DNA of 23,794 nucleotides. It comes from JANMEX01 sp043744175. Its GTDB lineage: Bacteria; Pseudomonadota; Alphaproteobacteria; Rhizobiales; Rhizobiaceae. Positions 6,686-15,469 of this stretch are shown piece after piece. Below the pieces are notes generated by a model. It was not told the DNA's origin. It saw nothing but the letters and a program-made list of their open reading frames with translations, and did not search any database. Made by a program: the position numbers and the translations under genes. The stretch spans positions 1 through 23,794 of the forward strand of contig JAYTVD010000082.1 in the NCBI GenBank assembly GCA_043744175.1. The letters run 5' to 3'. Within the stretch, counting starts at the first letter, position 1. Each line of letters opens with the position of its first letter.

Positions 6686-9600
6686 GTGAAGATTTCAAAG
6701 ATTTTAGTCGCCAACCGTTCCGAAATTGCCATTCGCGTGTTCCGCGCGGCCAATGAGCTAGGCATAAAGACCGTCGCTATATGGGCGGAAGAAGACAAAT
6801 TAGCCCTGCACCGCTTCAAAGCCGACGAAAGTTATCAGGTTGGCCGCGGCCCGCACCTTGCCAAAGACATGGGTCCGATTGAAAGCTACCTTTCAATCTC
6901 CGAAATCATCCGTGTCGCTAAACTCTCCGGCGCAGATGCTATCCATCCCGGCTACGGCCTTCTGTCCGAAAGCCCTGAATTCGTCGATGCCTGTTTAGAA
7001 GCCGGCATCACTTTCATCGGCCCCTCGCCAGACACCATGCGCCGCCTAGGCAATAAGGTTGCCGCGAGAAATCTCGCTATCTCAGTCGGCGTGCCGGTCA
7101 TTCCCGCTACTGACCCTTTGCCCGATGACATAGATGAAGTCAAAAAACTCGCGCTCAAAATTGGCTACCCGTTGATGCTGAAAGCCTCGTGGGGCGGTGG
7201 TGGTCGCGGTATGCGCACCATCCGCGCCGAAACCGAGCTTGAGCGCGAAGTCACCGAGGGCAAGCGCGAGGCCAAGGCCGCATTCGGCAAGGATGAGGTT
7301 TACTTAGAAAAGCTGGTCGAGCGCGCACGCCACATCGAAGTGCAGGTGATGGGCGATCGTCACGGCAATGTCGTGCACCTGTTCGAGCGCGATTGCTCCA
7401 TCCAGCGCCGCAACCAGAAAGTCGTCGAGCGTGCTCCCGCGCCCTACCTTTCCGATGCCCAGCGCCAGGAGGTCTGCGACTACGCGCTGAAAATCGCCCG
7501 CGAAACTAATTATCTGGCCGCAGGTACGGTCGAATTCCTGATGAATGCCGATTCAGAAGATTTCTATTTCATCGAAGTCAATCCGCGCATTCAGGTCGAA
7601 CATACGGTGACTGAAGAAATCACCGGCATTGATATCGTAAAGGCGCAGATCCACGTGGTCGAAGGCGCTGAAATTGGCACGCCCGAATCCGGCGTGCCCT
7701 TGCAAAAAGACATCCATCTCAACGGCCACGCCCTGCAATGCCGCATCACGACCGAAGATCCGGAGCATAACTTCATTCCCGATTATGGCCGCATCACCGC
7801 CTATCGCGGCGCGACTGGTTTCGGCATCCGTCTTGATGGCGGCACGGCTTACTCAGGCGCGGTCATCACCCGCTTTTATGATCCCTTGCTGGAAAAAGTC
7901 ACCGCCTGGGCACCAACACCGGAAGAAACCATTTCCCGTATGGACCGCGCCTTGCGCGAGTTCCGTATTCGCGGTGTCGCCACAAACCTTACCTTCCTCG
8001 AAGCCATTATCGGCCATCCAAAGTTCAAGGATAACAGTTACACTACTCGCTTCATCGACACGACACCCGAACTGTTTGAGCAGGTCAAGCGCCAGGACCG
8101 CGCCACCAAAATTCTGAACTATCTCGCCGATGTCACGGTCAATGGCCATCCCGAAGCCAAGGGCCGCGCCCGTCCGCCAAAAGATGCCGCATTGCCACAA
8201 GCGCCATATATGAACGGCGCTACAATACCGGACGGCACCAAGCAACGGCTGGATCGCGAAGGCCCGGTCGCCTTCTCCAAATGGATGCGCAACGAAAAGC
8301 GCGTGCTCGTGACTGATACGACCATGCGCGATGGCCACCAGTCGCTTCTCGCCACCCGTGTTCGTACCCATGACATTGCCGCCATCGCCGGAACTTATGC
8401 CCGCGCCTTGCCGCAACTCCTGTCGCTAGAATGCTGGGGCGGCGCAACGTTCGACGTCTCCATGCGCTTCCTGACCGAAGACCCGTGGGAGCGCCTGTCG
8501 CGCGTTCGCGAAGCCGCACCAAATCTCCTGCTGCAAATGCTGTTGCGCGGCGCAAACGGCGTCGGCTACACCAACTATGCCGATAATGTCGTGAAATATT
8601 TCGTCCGCCAAGCAGCCCAAGGTGGCGTGGACCTGTTCCGCGTGTTTGACTGCCTCAACTGGGTGGAAAACATGCGCGTCTCGATGGACGCTGTGCTCGA
8701 AGAAAACAAACTGCTCGAAGCGGCAATTTGCTACACCGGCGATATTCTTGATCCTGCCCGCGCTAAATATGACCTGAAATACTATGTCAATCTGGCGGGC
8801 GAACTCCAGAAAGCTGGCGCGCACATCATCGCCGTGAAAGACATGGCTGGTCTGCTGAAGCCAGCGGCAGCGAAGGTGCTGTTCAAAGCGCTGCGCGAGG
8901 CCACAGACTTACCCATCCACTTCCACACTCATGATACGTCAGGCATTGCCGCCGCCACTGTGCTAGCTGCCGTCGAATCTGGCGTGGATGCCATTGACGC
9001 GGCGATGGACGCGCTCTCCGGCAACACCTCGCAGCCGTGCCTTGGTTCGATAGTTGAGGCGCTGCGCGGCACAGACCGTGACTCCGGTTTAGACCCTAAA
9101 TGGATACGCAAAATCTCCTTCTATTGGGAGGCCGTGCGCACGCAATACGCAGCGTTCGAAAGCGATCTCAAAGGCCCTGCATCAGAGGTTTACTTGCACG
9201 AAATGCCCGGCGGCCAGTTTACAAACCTCAAAGAACAAGCCCGCTCACTCGGCCTTGAAACGCGCTGGCACGAGGTGGCGCAGGCCTATTCTGACGTCAA
9301 CCAAATGTTCGGCGACATCGTCAAGGTCACGCCTTCTTCCAAAGTTGTCGGCGACATGGCCCTCATGATGGTGAGCCAAGACCTCAGCGTGGCGGATGTT
9401 GAAAATCCAGCCAAAGACATCGCCTTTCCGGACTCAGTCGTATCCATGCTGCGCGGCGATTTGGGCCAACCGCCTATGGGCTGGCCGAAAGAGCTACAAA
9501 AGAAAGTGCTCAAGGGCGCAACGCCAATCACAGTGCGCCCCGGTTCGCTCATCAAAGAGGCGGACCTTGGCCAAGAGCGCAAGGGCATTGAAACCAAACT

Positions 9601-10147
9601 GGAGCGCAAGGTCAGCGATCAGGAATTTGCCTCCTTCCTTATGTATCCAAAAGTCTTCACAGACTTTGCCGGTGCTGCCGAAAACTATGGTCCTGTCAGC
9701 ATCCTGCCGACGCCAACTTACTTCTACGGCCTCAAATCCGAAGAAGAGGTCTTCGTCGATATGGAGCGCGGCAAGACGCTGGTTATTCGTTGCCTCGCTA
9801 TCGGCGATACGGACGAACAGGGCATGATTACCGTGTTCTTCGAAATGAATGGCCAGCCGCGCCGCGTTAAAGTACCGGACCGCGCCCATGGCGCCGGCGG
9901 CTCACGCGCCCGACGCAAAGCGGAACTCGGCAATGATGCCCATGTCGGCGCGCCAATGCCGGGTGTCATCTCAACGCTCGCTGTGCAGGCTGGCCAAGAG
10001 GTCAAAGCAGGCGATGTGCTGGTCTCCATCGAAGCCATGAAAATGGAAACCGCTCTTCACGCCGAACGTGACGGCAAAATCACCGAAGTGCTGGTGAAGA
10101 CTGGCGATCAGATTGATGCCAAGGATTTGCTGGTGGTGTTTGGGTGA
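6686..10147 (+). CDS. pyc: Pyruvate carboxylase
   Basis: Biotin enzyme that makes oxaloacetate from pyruvate, bicarbonate and ATP to refill the TCA cycle. With the GTG at 6686 it is 1153 residues, the usual length for a single-chain Pyc. The order is: biotin carboxylase starting at ILVANRSEIAIRV, with the ATP-grasp Gly-rich loop GGGGRGMR near 168-175; carboxyltransferase starting at DTTMRDGHQS (544 onward), with HFHTHDTSG further on; and a biotinyl domain with EAMKMET at 1116-1122, whose biotinylated Lys is 1119. The GTG is preferred because AAGGG lies 8 nt upstream and the conserved N-terminus follows at once; an in-frame ATG at 6566 would add 40 non-conserved residues. It stands alone, after a terminator. 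Confidence 0.96.
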   Translation: MKISKILVANRSEIAIRVFRAANELGIKTVAIWAEEDKLALHRFKADESYQVGRGPHLAKDMGPIESYLSISEIIRVAKLSGADAIHPGYGLLSESPEFVDACLEAGITFIGPSPDTMRRLGNKVAARNLAISVGVPVIPATDPLPDDIDEVKKLALKIGYPLMLKASWGGGGRGMRTIRAETELEREVTEGKREAKAAFGKDEVYLEKLVERARHIEVQVMGDRHGNVVHLFERDCSIQRRNQKVVERAPAPYLSDAQRQEVCDYALKIARETNYLAAGTVEFLMNADSEDFYFIEVNPRIQVEHTVTEEITGIDIVKAQIHVVEGAEIGTPESGVPLQKDIHLNGHALQCRITTEDPEHNFIPDYGRITAYRGATGFGIRLDGGTAYSGAVITRFYDPLLEKVTAWAPTPEETISRMDRALREFRIRGVATNLTFLEAIIGHPKFKDNSYTTRFIDTTPELFEQVKRQDRATKILNYLADVTVNGHPEAKGRARPPKDAALPQAPYMNGATIPDGTKQRLDREGPVAFSKWMRNEKRVLVTDTTMRDGHQSLLATRVRTHDIAAIAGTYARALPQLLSLECWGGATFDVSMRFLTEDPWERLSRVREAAPNLLLQMLLRGANGVGYTNYADNVVKYFVRQAAQGGVDLFRVFDCLNWVENMRVSMDAVLEENKLLEAAICYTGDILDPARAKYDLKYYVNLAGELQKAGAHIIAVKDMAGLLKPAAAKVLFKALREATDLPIHFHTHDTSGIAAATVLAAVESGVDAIDAAMDALSGNTSQPCLGSIVEALRGTDRDSGLDPKWIRKISFYWEAVRTQYAAFESDLKGPASEVYLHEMPGGQFTNLKEQARSLGLETRWHEVAQAYSDVNQMFGDIVKVTPSSKVVGDMALMMVSQDLSVADVENPAKDIAFPDSVVSMLRGDLGQPPMGWPKELQKKVLKGATPITVRPGSLIKEADLGQERKGIETKLERKVSDQEFASFLMYPKVFTDFAGAAENYGPVSILPTPTYFYGLKSEEEVFVDMERGKTLVIRCLAIGDTDEQGMITVFFEMNGQPRRVKVPDRAHGAGGSRARRKAELGNDAHVGAPMPGVISTLAVQAGQEVKAGDVLVSIEAMKMETALHAERDGKITEVLVKTGDQIDAKDLLVVFG

Positions 10148-10254
10148 TTTAAGGACCGAAGAATTTTGAAGATAAGACTTGTCCCCAACCTGCACGGCGC
10201 TGGTATGGGATTGGTCATTCTTCATTAAGTTGCTTGTTCGTTCTTGATTAACTG

Positions 10255-10299
10255 CGAGGCACTTTTCAAGTGCAACAAATTCCAATTGGTCGAGCCTCG
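10255..10299 (+). other. Possible alternative hairpins in the purE leader
   Basis: GCACTT-TTC-AAGTGC at 10259-10273 forms a small perfect hairpin. CGAGGC (10255-10260) can instead pair with GCCTCG (10294-10299), and the two pairings share bases, so they exclude each other. No known purine riboswitch core was recognised. Otherwise the 235-bp pyc-purE gap (10148-10382) shows no gene or clear terminator. Confidence 0.25.
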
Positions 10300-10382
10300 T
10301 GCTTGCAGCACCTAGCCATTTGCTTTATTGGCGGCGGCTTATCTTGGCGGTCGCTGTCTACTGTGCAAATTTGGGAACCCTC

Positions 10383-10880
10383 ATGACAAATCCTTTCTAT
10401 GATGTCGCCATAATTATGGGTAGCCAGTCTGACTGGCCGACCATGCGCTATGCGGCGCAGACGCTGGATGCGCTGGGGGTATCCCATGAGGATTTGATTA
10501 TATCCGCGCACCGCACGCCTGAGCGGCTGTTTGATTTTGCGCGCGGGGCTAAGTCCAATGGCTATAAGGTGATTATCGCGGGTGCTGGCGGCGCGGCGCA
10601 TTTGCCGGGCATGGCGGCTTCTATGACGATTTTGCCGGTGTTTGGTGTGCCTGTGGAATCAAAGGCGCTGTCGGGCCAAGACTCGCTGTTGTCGATTGTG
10701 CAAATGCCTGGTGGCATTCCTGTCGGTACGCTGGCGATTGGCAAGGCGGGCGCCATCAACGCAGCGCTTATGGCGGCAGCGGTGCTGGCGCTTTCGGATG
10801 AGGCGCTATCATCTAAGCTAAGCGACTGGCGGGCGGCGCAGACAGCGGCCGTGGCGCTCAAGCCCATGGATGAAGTCTGA
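10383..10880 (+). CDS. purE: N5-carboxyaminoimidazole ribonucleotide mutase PurE
   Basis: Catalyses the rearrangement of N5-CAIR to CAIR in de novo purine synthesis, acting after PurK. At 165 residues it matches class I PurE. Visible motifs are MGSQSDWPTM at 12-21 (ribonucleotide binding), SAHRTPERL at 41-49 with catalytic His43, and the Gly/Ala-rich GAGGAAHLPGM. The ATG at 10383 is used because the conserved N-terminus starts right after it; an upstream in-frame TTG at 10299 would add 28 non-conserved residues. Its TGA overlaps the purK ATG by one base, so the pair is translationally coupled. Confidence 0.95.
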   Translation: MTNPFYDVAIIMGSQSDWPTMRYAAQTLDALGVSHEDLIISAHRTPERLFDFARGAKSNGYKVIIAGAGGAAHLPGMAASMTILPVFGVPVESKALSGQDSLLSIVQMPGGIPVGTLAIGKAGAINAALMAAAVLALSDEALSSKLSDWRAAQTAAVALKPMDEV

Positions 10881-11959
10881 TGGCTTTGGCATTTGGTTCG
10901 ACAATCGGCATTCTTGGTGGCGGGCAGTTGGCGCGAATGTTGGCGATGTCGGCAGCGCGGCTGGGCTATCGCACGATTATTTTTGATCCGGATGCCAATG
11001 CGCCTGCGGCACAGGTTACTAATGACCATGTGATTGCCAAATATAATGACGAGGCGGCGCTGGCGGCTTTTGCCAAGCAGTGCGATGTCGTGACTTACGA
11101 GTTTGAAAATGTGCCGGTAGCGGCGGCGAAATTTATCAATACGCTGACGCCCGTGCGTCCCGGCCCGCAAGCACTGGAAGCGGCGCAAGACCGGCTGGTT
11201 GAGAAGAATTTCTTGAATGAGGCGGGCATTGAGACGGCGGCATTTTTGCCCGTTAGCAGCATTGATGATCTTAAAGGGGCGCTGGAAATATTTGGCGGCA
11301 ATGGCGTTTTGAAGACGCGGCGCATGGGCTATGACGGCAAGGGTCAGCAGGTTTTCAAAAATGCTGATCCGGCCAACACCAATGATATTTACGCGCAGTT
11401 TAATGCTGTGCCGATGATTTTGGAGGGCTTCGTGCCCTTCGAGCGGGAGATTTCTGTTATCGCTGCGCGGGGTTTGAATGGCGCGGTTGCGGTGTTTGAT
11501 CCGGCGGAGAATGTTCACCGCGAGGGCATACTTTATACGTCAACCGTTCCGGCTAAGGCATCTGCGGATACGTTGGCGCAGGCACGCAAGGCGGCGAACG
11601 CAATTCTCGAGTCACTGGAATATGTCGGCGTTATTGGCGTTGAATTCTTCGTCATGGCTAATGGCGGGTTAATTGCCAATGAGATTGCGCCGCGCGTGCA
11701 TAATTCCGGCCATTGGACGGAAGCGGCCTGCGCAATTTCGCAGTTTGAGCAGCATATTCGCGCCATTGTCGGCCTGCCGCTGGGCGATCCGGCACGGCAT
11801 AGTGATTGCGTGATGGAAAATCTTATTGGCGATGAGATTGGCCGGATGGGCGAACTTTGCGCTGAGTCTCAGGTCGTCGTGCATCATTACGGCAAGACCG
11901 AAGTGCGCGCGGGGCGCAAGATGGGGCATTTTACGCGGCTATCTAAGTTATCTGCATGA
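10880..11959 (+). CDS. purK: N5-carboxyaminoimidazole ribonucleotide synthase PurK
   Basis: ATP-grasp ligase that carboxylates AIR to N5-CAIR, the substrate of PurE. At 359 residues it is the usual length. It starts with the nucleotide-fold motif IGILGGGQLARML (9-21), contains the ATP-binding stretch LKTRRMGYDGKGQQ near 145-158, and has the C-terminal family motif NEIAPRVHNSGHWT. The start overlaps the purE stop (TGATG). No regulator or other pur gene is in view. Confidence 0.95.
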   Translation: MALAFGSTIGILGGGQLARMLAMSAARLGYRTIIFDPDANAPAAQVTNDHVIAKYNDEAALAAFAKQCDVVTYEFENVPVAAAKFINTLTPVRPGPQALEAAQDRLVEKNFLNEAGIETAAFLPVSSIDDLKGALEIFGGNGVLKTRRMGYDGKGQQVFKNADPANTNDIYAQFNAVPMILEGFVPFEREISVIAARGLNGAVAVFDPAENVHREGILYTSTVPAKASADTLAQARKAANAILESLEYVGVIGVEFFVMANGGLIANEIAPRVHNSGHWTEAACAISQFEQHIRAIVGLPLGDPARHSDCVMENLIGDEIGRMGELCAESQVVVHHYGKTEVRAGRKMGHFTRLSKLSA

Positions 11960-11988
11960 GATTCTGACGATTCAAGGGGCTGGCGAGG

Positions 11989-12017
11989 TTGACATTACCG
12001 TCCGCCTTCGTCTATTC
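11989..12017 (+). promoter_or_regulatory. Candidate rpmJ promoter, distal
   Basis: TTGACA at 11989-11994 is a full -35 consensus. CTATTC lies 17 bp downstream at 12012-12017 as a partial -10. It falls in the purK-rpmJ gap. The -10 match is weak. Confidence 0.35.
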
Positions 12018-12027
12018 ACCCCTCACT

Positions 12028-12055
12028 TTGCGGCGTTTTCAGTAATGCCTATTAT
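12028..12055 (+). promoter_or_regulatory. Candidate rpmJ promoter, proximal
   Basis: TTGCGG at 12028-12033 and TATTAT at 12050-12055 are 16 bp apart. The -10 is good and lies 33 nt before the rpmJ ATG, which would give a short leader. It competes with, or adds to, the distal candidate. Confidence 0.35.
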
Positions 12056-12088
12056 GCTCCGCGCGGGCGAAACAGAACGGTTACTATT

Positions 12089-12214
12089 ATGAAGATCAAG
12101 AATTCTCTGAAAGCGCTCCGCCTTCGTCACCGTGACAACCAATTGGTTCGTCGTAAGGGCCGCGTTTACATCATCAACAAGACAGCCCCTCGCTACAAAG
12201 CCCGCCAGGGCTGA
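12089..12214 (+). CDS. rpmJ: 50S ribosomal protein L36 (cysteine-free form)
   Basis: A 41-residue basic protein that starts MKIKNSLKAL and ends YKARQG, with VRRKGRVYIINK in the middle. This is the short L36 of the large ribosomal subunit. It lacks the Cys3-His zinc ribbon of the standard 37-38-residue form and so is the zinc-independent type (YkgO-like), which is usual in alphaproteobacteria. It stands between purK and a TPR gene with its own probable promoters. No strong Shine-Dalgarno is seen; GAACGG lies 7 nt upstream of the ATG. Confidence 0.93.
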   Translation: MKIKNSLKALRLRHRDNQLVRRKGRVYIINKTAPRYKARQG

Positions 12215-12230
12215 TTATTGGCTTGTTGAG

Positions 12231-12252
12231 AGCGCCGCATAAATACGGCGCT
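12231..12252 (+). terminator. Hairpin after rpmJ, weak terminator candidate
   Basis: A perfect 7-bp GC-rich stem (AGCGCCG with CGGCGCT) with an 8-nt loop lies 16 nt after the rpmJ stop. The position is right for a terminator, but no T-run follows, so termination may be inefficient or the hairpin may only protect the 3' end. Confidence 0.5.
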
Positions 12253-12305
12253 AATCACGCGAAATTGCTATTGACCTAAAGCGCAACTCGACACATGTGT
12301 CTATT

Positions 12306-12941
12306 ATGCGCTTTTTCTTGTTTCCCCTTCTTTTGCTCAGCGGCAGCCTCGTGTTGCCCCCGATGTCTATTGCGCAAGCGGCAGCGCCTATGCCTGAAGT
12401 TAAGGTGTTGGATATTAACCCGCCCGCTGATGCACCCGCCGCGCAGGGCAAGCGCGACCATGCCACCATTCTCAATGATTTATTTCTCTCGCTGCGCAAG
12501 GCGAAGACCGAGAAAGCGGCGGCAGACATTGCCAATGATATCCGCCAAGAGTGGACCCACTCCGGCAGCGCGACGGTGGACCTTTTGATGCAATGGGCAG
12601 ATGCTGCGGTGGCGCGCAAGGATTTGCCGGCAGCGTTGGATTTTCTCGATCAGATCATCGTCTTGAAGCCGACATTTGCCGAAGGCTGGAACCGCCGTGC
12701 GACCATCCATTACATGATGAATAATTATTCCAAATCCATGGTCGATATTCAAAAGACGCTGGAGCTGGAGCCGCGCCACTTTGGGGCGCTGTCTGGAATG
12801 GGTGCGATATTTCTGGATTTGAAACGCAACGAGCAGGCGCTTCAGGCCTATGAGAAGGTGCTTGAGGTCTATCCTTTGTTGCGTGATGTGCAGAGCCAAG
12901 TTGGCATTCTTGAAGAGCAGTTGGCGGGGAGCCGGACCTGA
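12306..12941 (+). CDS. Periplasmic TPR-repeat protein
   Basis: A 211-residue exported protein of unknown specific role. An N-terminal signal peptide (hydrophobic core at about 3-20, probable cleavage after the AQA near residue 25) is followed by a Pro/Ala-rich stretch and then about three TPR units between roughly residues 91 and 192. These carry typical TPR features such as the A-W/G-Y-A pattern and the LELEPRH and LEVYPLL turns. TPRs mediate protein-protein contacts. The ATG at 12306 is preferred to an in-frame GTG at 12297, which lies inside a 12-bp palindrome; neither has a clear ribosome site. The stop is close to the start of the hydrolase gene, so they are probably co-transcribed. Confidence 0.82.
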   Translation: MRFFLFPLLLLSGSLVLPPMSIAQAAAPMPEVKVLDINPPADAPAAQGKRDHATILNDLFLSLRKAKTEKAAADIANDIRQEWTHSGSATVDLLMQWADAAVARKDLPAALDFLDQIIVLKPTFAEGWNRRATIHYMMNNYSKSMVDIQKTLELEPRHFGALSGMGAIFLDLKRNEQALQAYEKVLEVYPLLRDVQSQVGILEEQLAGSRT

Positions 12942-12958
12942 ACATATTTTTAGCAGTA

Positions 12959-13972
12959 TTGGCCTTTGTGCTGGCCCTTTTGCTCGCGCTCGCGGGTGTG
13001 ACGCGCATTGGTGTGTGGCGGCTGGAGCGAGCTAACCCTGCCATCGGCGATTATGCAGTGGTCAACGGCACGAAGATGCACTTTGTGCATATTGCAGCCG
13101 GACGAACGGCCGACCTGCCGCCGCTGGTGTTTATTCATGGCGCGAGCGCTAATCTCAAAGACCAGATGGTGCCGTTTCTGCCCTTGCTGAACGGGCGGGC
13201 TGAGATGTTGTTCTTGGACCGTCCCGGCCTTGGCTGGTCGGAGCGCGGGCCTTCCGAAAATATTGATCCTGACGGGCAGGCCAAGACCATTGCCGCGCTG
13301 ATGGATCATGTGGGCATCAAGTCTGCCATTATCATCGGGCATTCGTTCGGTGGGGCGGTGACGGCGAGTTTGGCTGTTGCCTATCCAGACAAGGTGCAAG
13401 GCTTGCTGTTCTTGTCACCGGCAGTTTTGCCATGGCCGGGCTGCGGTGTGGCGGGCTATTATACACTGACAGCGCTGCCAGTGATCGGGCGCATTTTTGC
13501 CGAGACTATTTCTTTGCCGGTTGGGTCCGGTCGGCTCAACAGTGGCTCGGCTTGTGTATTCTATCCCAATGAAATGCCGAAAACTTACACCAGTGATGCC
13601 TCAATCGGACTTGTGCTGCGTCCCTATAATTTCCGGGCCAATGCACAGAGCGTGAAACGGCTGTGCGGTGCCGTGGCGCGTATCTCGCCGCGTTATAGTG
13701 AGATCAAAAAGCCGACGGTGATTATTTCGGGCGACGAGGATAGTGTTGTTTTGGAGGAAGTGCACTCCAAGGGACTGGCTAAGATTATCGCCGGTTCGGA
13801 GCTTTTATGGATTCACGGCGTTGGGCACAAATCAGATTATGTGCTGACAGAGTTGGCTATACAATCGCTGGAAAAATTGAGCGGTAAGTCGATTGACCTG
13901 CAAGCGGCAGCGCGGGTGGCGGAAGCTAAAGTTGCCGCAGCGCCGAGAAGTACGGCGGTTTGTTCGGAGTAG
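12959..13972 (+). CDS. Alpha/beta hydrolase, membrane-anchored or exported
   Basis: Alpha/beta-fold hydrolase of about 337 residues. The oxyanion motif FIHGAS is at 58-63, DRPGLGWSERG at 87-97, the nucleophile elbow GHSFGG at 127-132 (Ser129), an acid in SGDED at 257-261, and the catalytic His at 290 in HGVGH. A hydrophobic N-terminus (1-13) suggests an anchor or uncleaved signal. The substrate cannot be told from sequence. The start is uncertain: there is no in-frame ATG. TTG 12959 is given here, GTG 12968 is possible, and a CTG at 12938 overlapping the TPR stop (CTGA) after GGGGAG would give an N-terminus reading NIFLAVLAFV. Confidence 0.85.
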   Translation: MAFVLALLLALAGVTRIGVWRLERANPAIGDYAVVNGTKMHFVHIAAGRTADLPPLVFIHGASANLKDQMVPFLPLLNGRAEMLFLDRPGLGWSERGPSENIDPDGQAKTIAALMDHVGIKSAIIIGHSFGGAVTASLAVAYPDKVQGLLFLSPAVLPWPGCGVAGYYTLTALPVIGRIFAETISLPVGSGRLNSGSACVFYPNEMPKTYTSDASIGLVLRPYNFRANAQSVKRLCGAVARISPRYSEIKKPTVIISGDEDSVVLEEVHSKGLAKIIAGSELLWIHGVGHKSDYVLTELAIQSLEKLSGKSIDLQAAARVAEAKVAAAPRSTAVCSE

Positions 13973-13996
13973 CCCACCCCGTAATCGGGATGGGCT
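13971..13996. terminator. Hairpin between convergent hydrolase and pyk genes
   Basis: AGCCCA and CCCG pair with CGGG and TGGGCT around a TAAT loop with one C-A mismatch, making a 10-bp stem. It begins just after the hydrolase stop (13970-13972) and ends 16 bp before the pyk stop, so it could serve both strands. There is no strong T-run on either side. Confidence 0.55.
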
Positions 13997-14011
13997 TGAA
14001 TCTTAAGAATA

Positions 14012-15448
14012 TTACGCGCCGCGCAGGCCGTCTGATGCGACATAGGCAATGCGCAGCATGTTGGTGGAGCCGGGTGTGCCGAACGGAATGCCTGCTGAAA
14101 TAATCAGGCGATCACCGGGCTTAGAGAAACCTTCAGTAAAGGCGATACGGCAGGCGCGGTTGACCATATCATCAAGGTCTGTCGCATCTTCCGTCACCAC
14201 ACAGTGCAAGCCCCAGACGATGGCTAAGCGCCGCGCTGTATTGACCCTTGGTGTCAGCGTAATCATCGGGATTTGCGGACGCTCGCGGGCGGCGCGGAGG
14301 CCTGTGGTGCCTGAACCGGTGTAGGTAACCATTGCCGATAGCTTCAAGGTTTCAGCGATCTGGCGGGCAGCAGCAGAAATCGCATCGGCAGCTGTGGCGT
14401 CCGGCTGGGCACGCTGGGCGTGGATGATGTTGTCATAGTAAGGATCGCTTTCGACCTTCTGCGCAACACGGGCCATAGTGGCAACGGCCTCAACCGGATA
14501 AGCGCCAGACGCGGACTCGGCAGACAGCATCACAGCGTCTGCGCCTTCAAACACGGCTGTTGCCACGTCGGAAACTTCCGCGCGGGTTGGCACGGGTGCG
14601 GTGATCATAGATTCCATCATCTGGGTCGCAACAACCACGATCTTACCGGCCTTGCGGGCGGCACGGGTGATCTGCTTTTGAATACCAGGAACCGATTCCA
14701 GCGGCATTTCCACACCAAGATCGCCGCGGGCGACCATTACAGCATCGGACAATTCAAGAATTTCAGCCAAACGCACAACGGCTTGCGGCTTTTCAATTTT
14801 GGACATAATGCCAACGCGGCCACGGGCGATTTTGCGCACTTCGGCCACATCTTCTGGACGCTGCACGAAGGACAGAGCGACCCAGTCAACATCTGCCGCA
14901 AGCGCGGCATCCAAATCGGCATAGTCCTTCTCAGTCAACGCGCCTACTGGCAGTGTGGTATCGGGCAGGCTGACGCCCTTTTTGTCTGAGATGGAGGTTC
15001 CGGCAACAACGCGGCAGCGGATGGATTTGCCATCGCTGGCTTCGGCAATGAGTTCGAGTTTGCCATCATCAATGAGCAGACGGTGGCCAGGCTCAACAGC
15101 GCTCAAAATTTCAGGATGCGGCAGATAAACGCGGGTCTTGTCACCAAGCTCTGGATTGTCATCCAGCGTGATGATGTCACCGGCTTCCAAGGTAACTTTC
15201 GTGTCCTTGAACTTGCCAACGCGCAGCTTCGGGCCTTGCAAATCTGCAAGAATACCAATCGGCCGGCCGACGGCGACTTCGACATTGCGGATTTTGGCGA
15301 CCAGATCGCGCAGCATATCATGGCTGGAATGGCTCATGTTGATGCGGAAAACGTCCGCACCGGCCTCAAACAATTTGCGGATCATATCCTCAGTATTGGA
15401 GGCAGGTCCGAGTGTGGCGAGGATTTTGACTTTACGGGTACGTCTCAT
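14012..15448 (-). CDS. pyk: Pyruvate kinase
   Basis: Last glycolytic enzyme, making pyruvate and ATP from phosphoenolpyruvate and ADP. At 478 residues it is normal length. It starts with KILATLGPAS (8-17), followed by VFRINMSH (33-40) and DLQGPKLRVG (69-78). The active-site signature IMSKIEKPQAV has catalytic Lys220, and MVARGDLGVE follows at 238-247. Next come ATQMMESM and the C-terminal allosteric domain with TGSGTTGLRAA. It is the second gene of a minus-strand pair, starting 21 nt after the DUF1036 gene. It converges with the hydrolase gene. Confidence 0.97.
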   Translation of the reverse strand: MRRTRKVKILATLGPASNTEDMIRKLFEAGADVFRINMSHSSHDMLRDLVAKIRNVEVAVGRPIGILADLQGPKLRVGKFKDTKVTLEAGDIITLDDNPELGDKTRVYLPHPEILSAVEPGHRLLIDDGKLELIAEASDGKSIRCRVVAGTSISDKKGVSLPDTTLPVGALTEKDYADLDAALAADVDWVALSFVQRPEDVAEVRKIARGRVGIMSKIEKPQAVVRLAEILELSDAVMVARGDLGVEMPLESVPGIQKQITRAARKAGKIVVVATQMMESMITAPVPTRAEVSDVATAVFEGADAVMLSAESASGAYPVEAVATMARVAQKVESDPYYDNIIHAQRAQPDATAADAISAAARQIAETLKLSAMVTYTGSGTTGLRAARERPQIPMITLTPRVNTARRLAIVWGLHCVVTEDATDLDDMVNRACRIAFTEGFSKPGDRLIISAGIPFGTPGSTNMLRIAYVASDGLRGA

Positions 15449-15469
15449 TGGTTACGTCTCAATTCTAGC

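Noticed and set aside
10562..11518. 318-codon minus-strand frame across purE and purK.
   Set aside because: It lies entirely antisense to two well-conserved genes and shows no recognisable domain.
14420..14989. 189-codon plus-strand frame within pyk.
   Set aside because: It is antisense to the pyruvate kinase core with no start signal; an artefact of codon bias.
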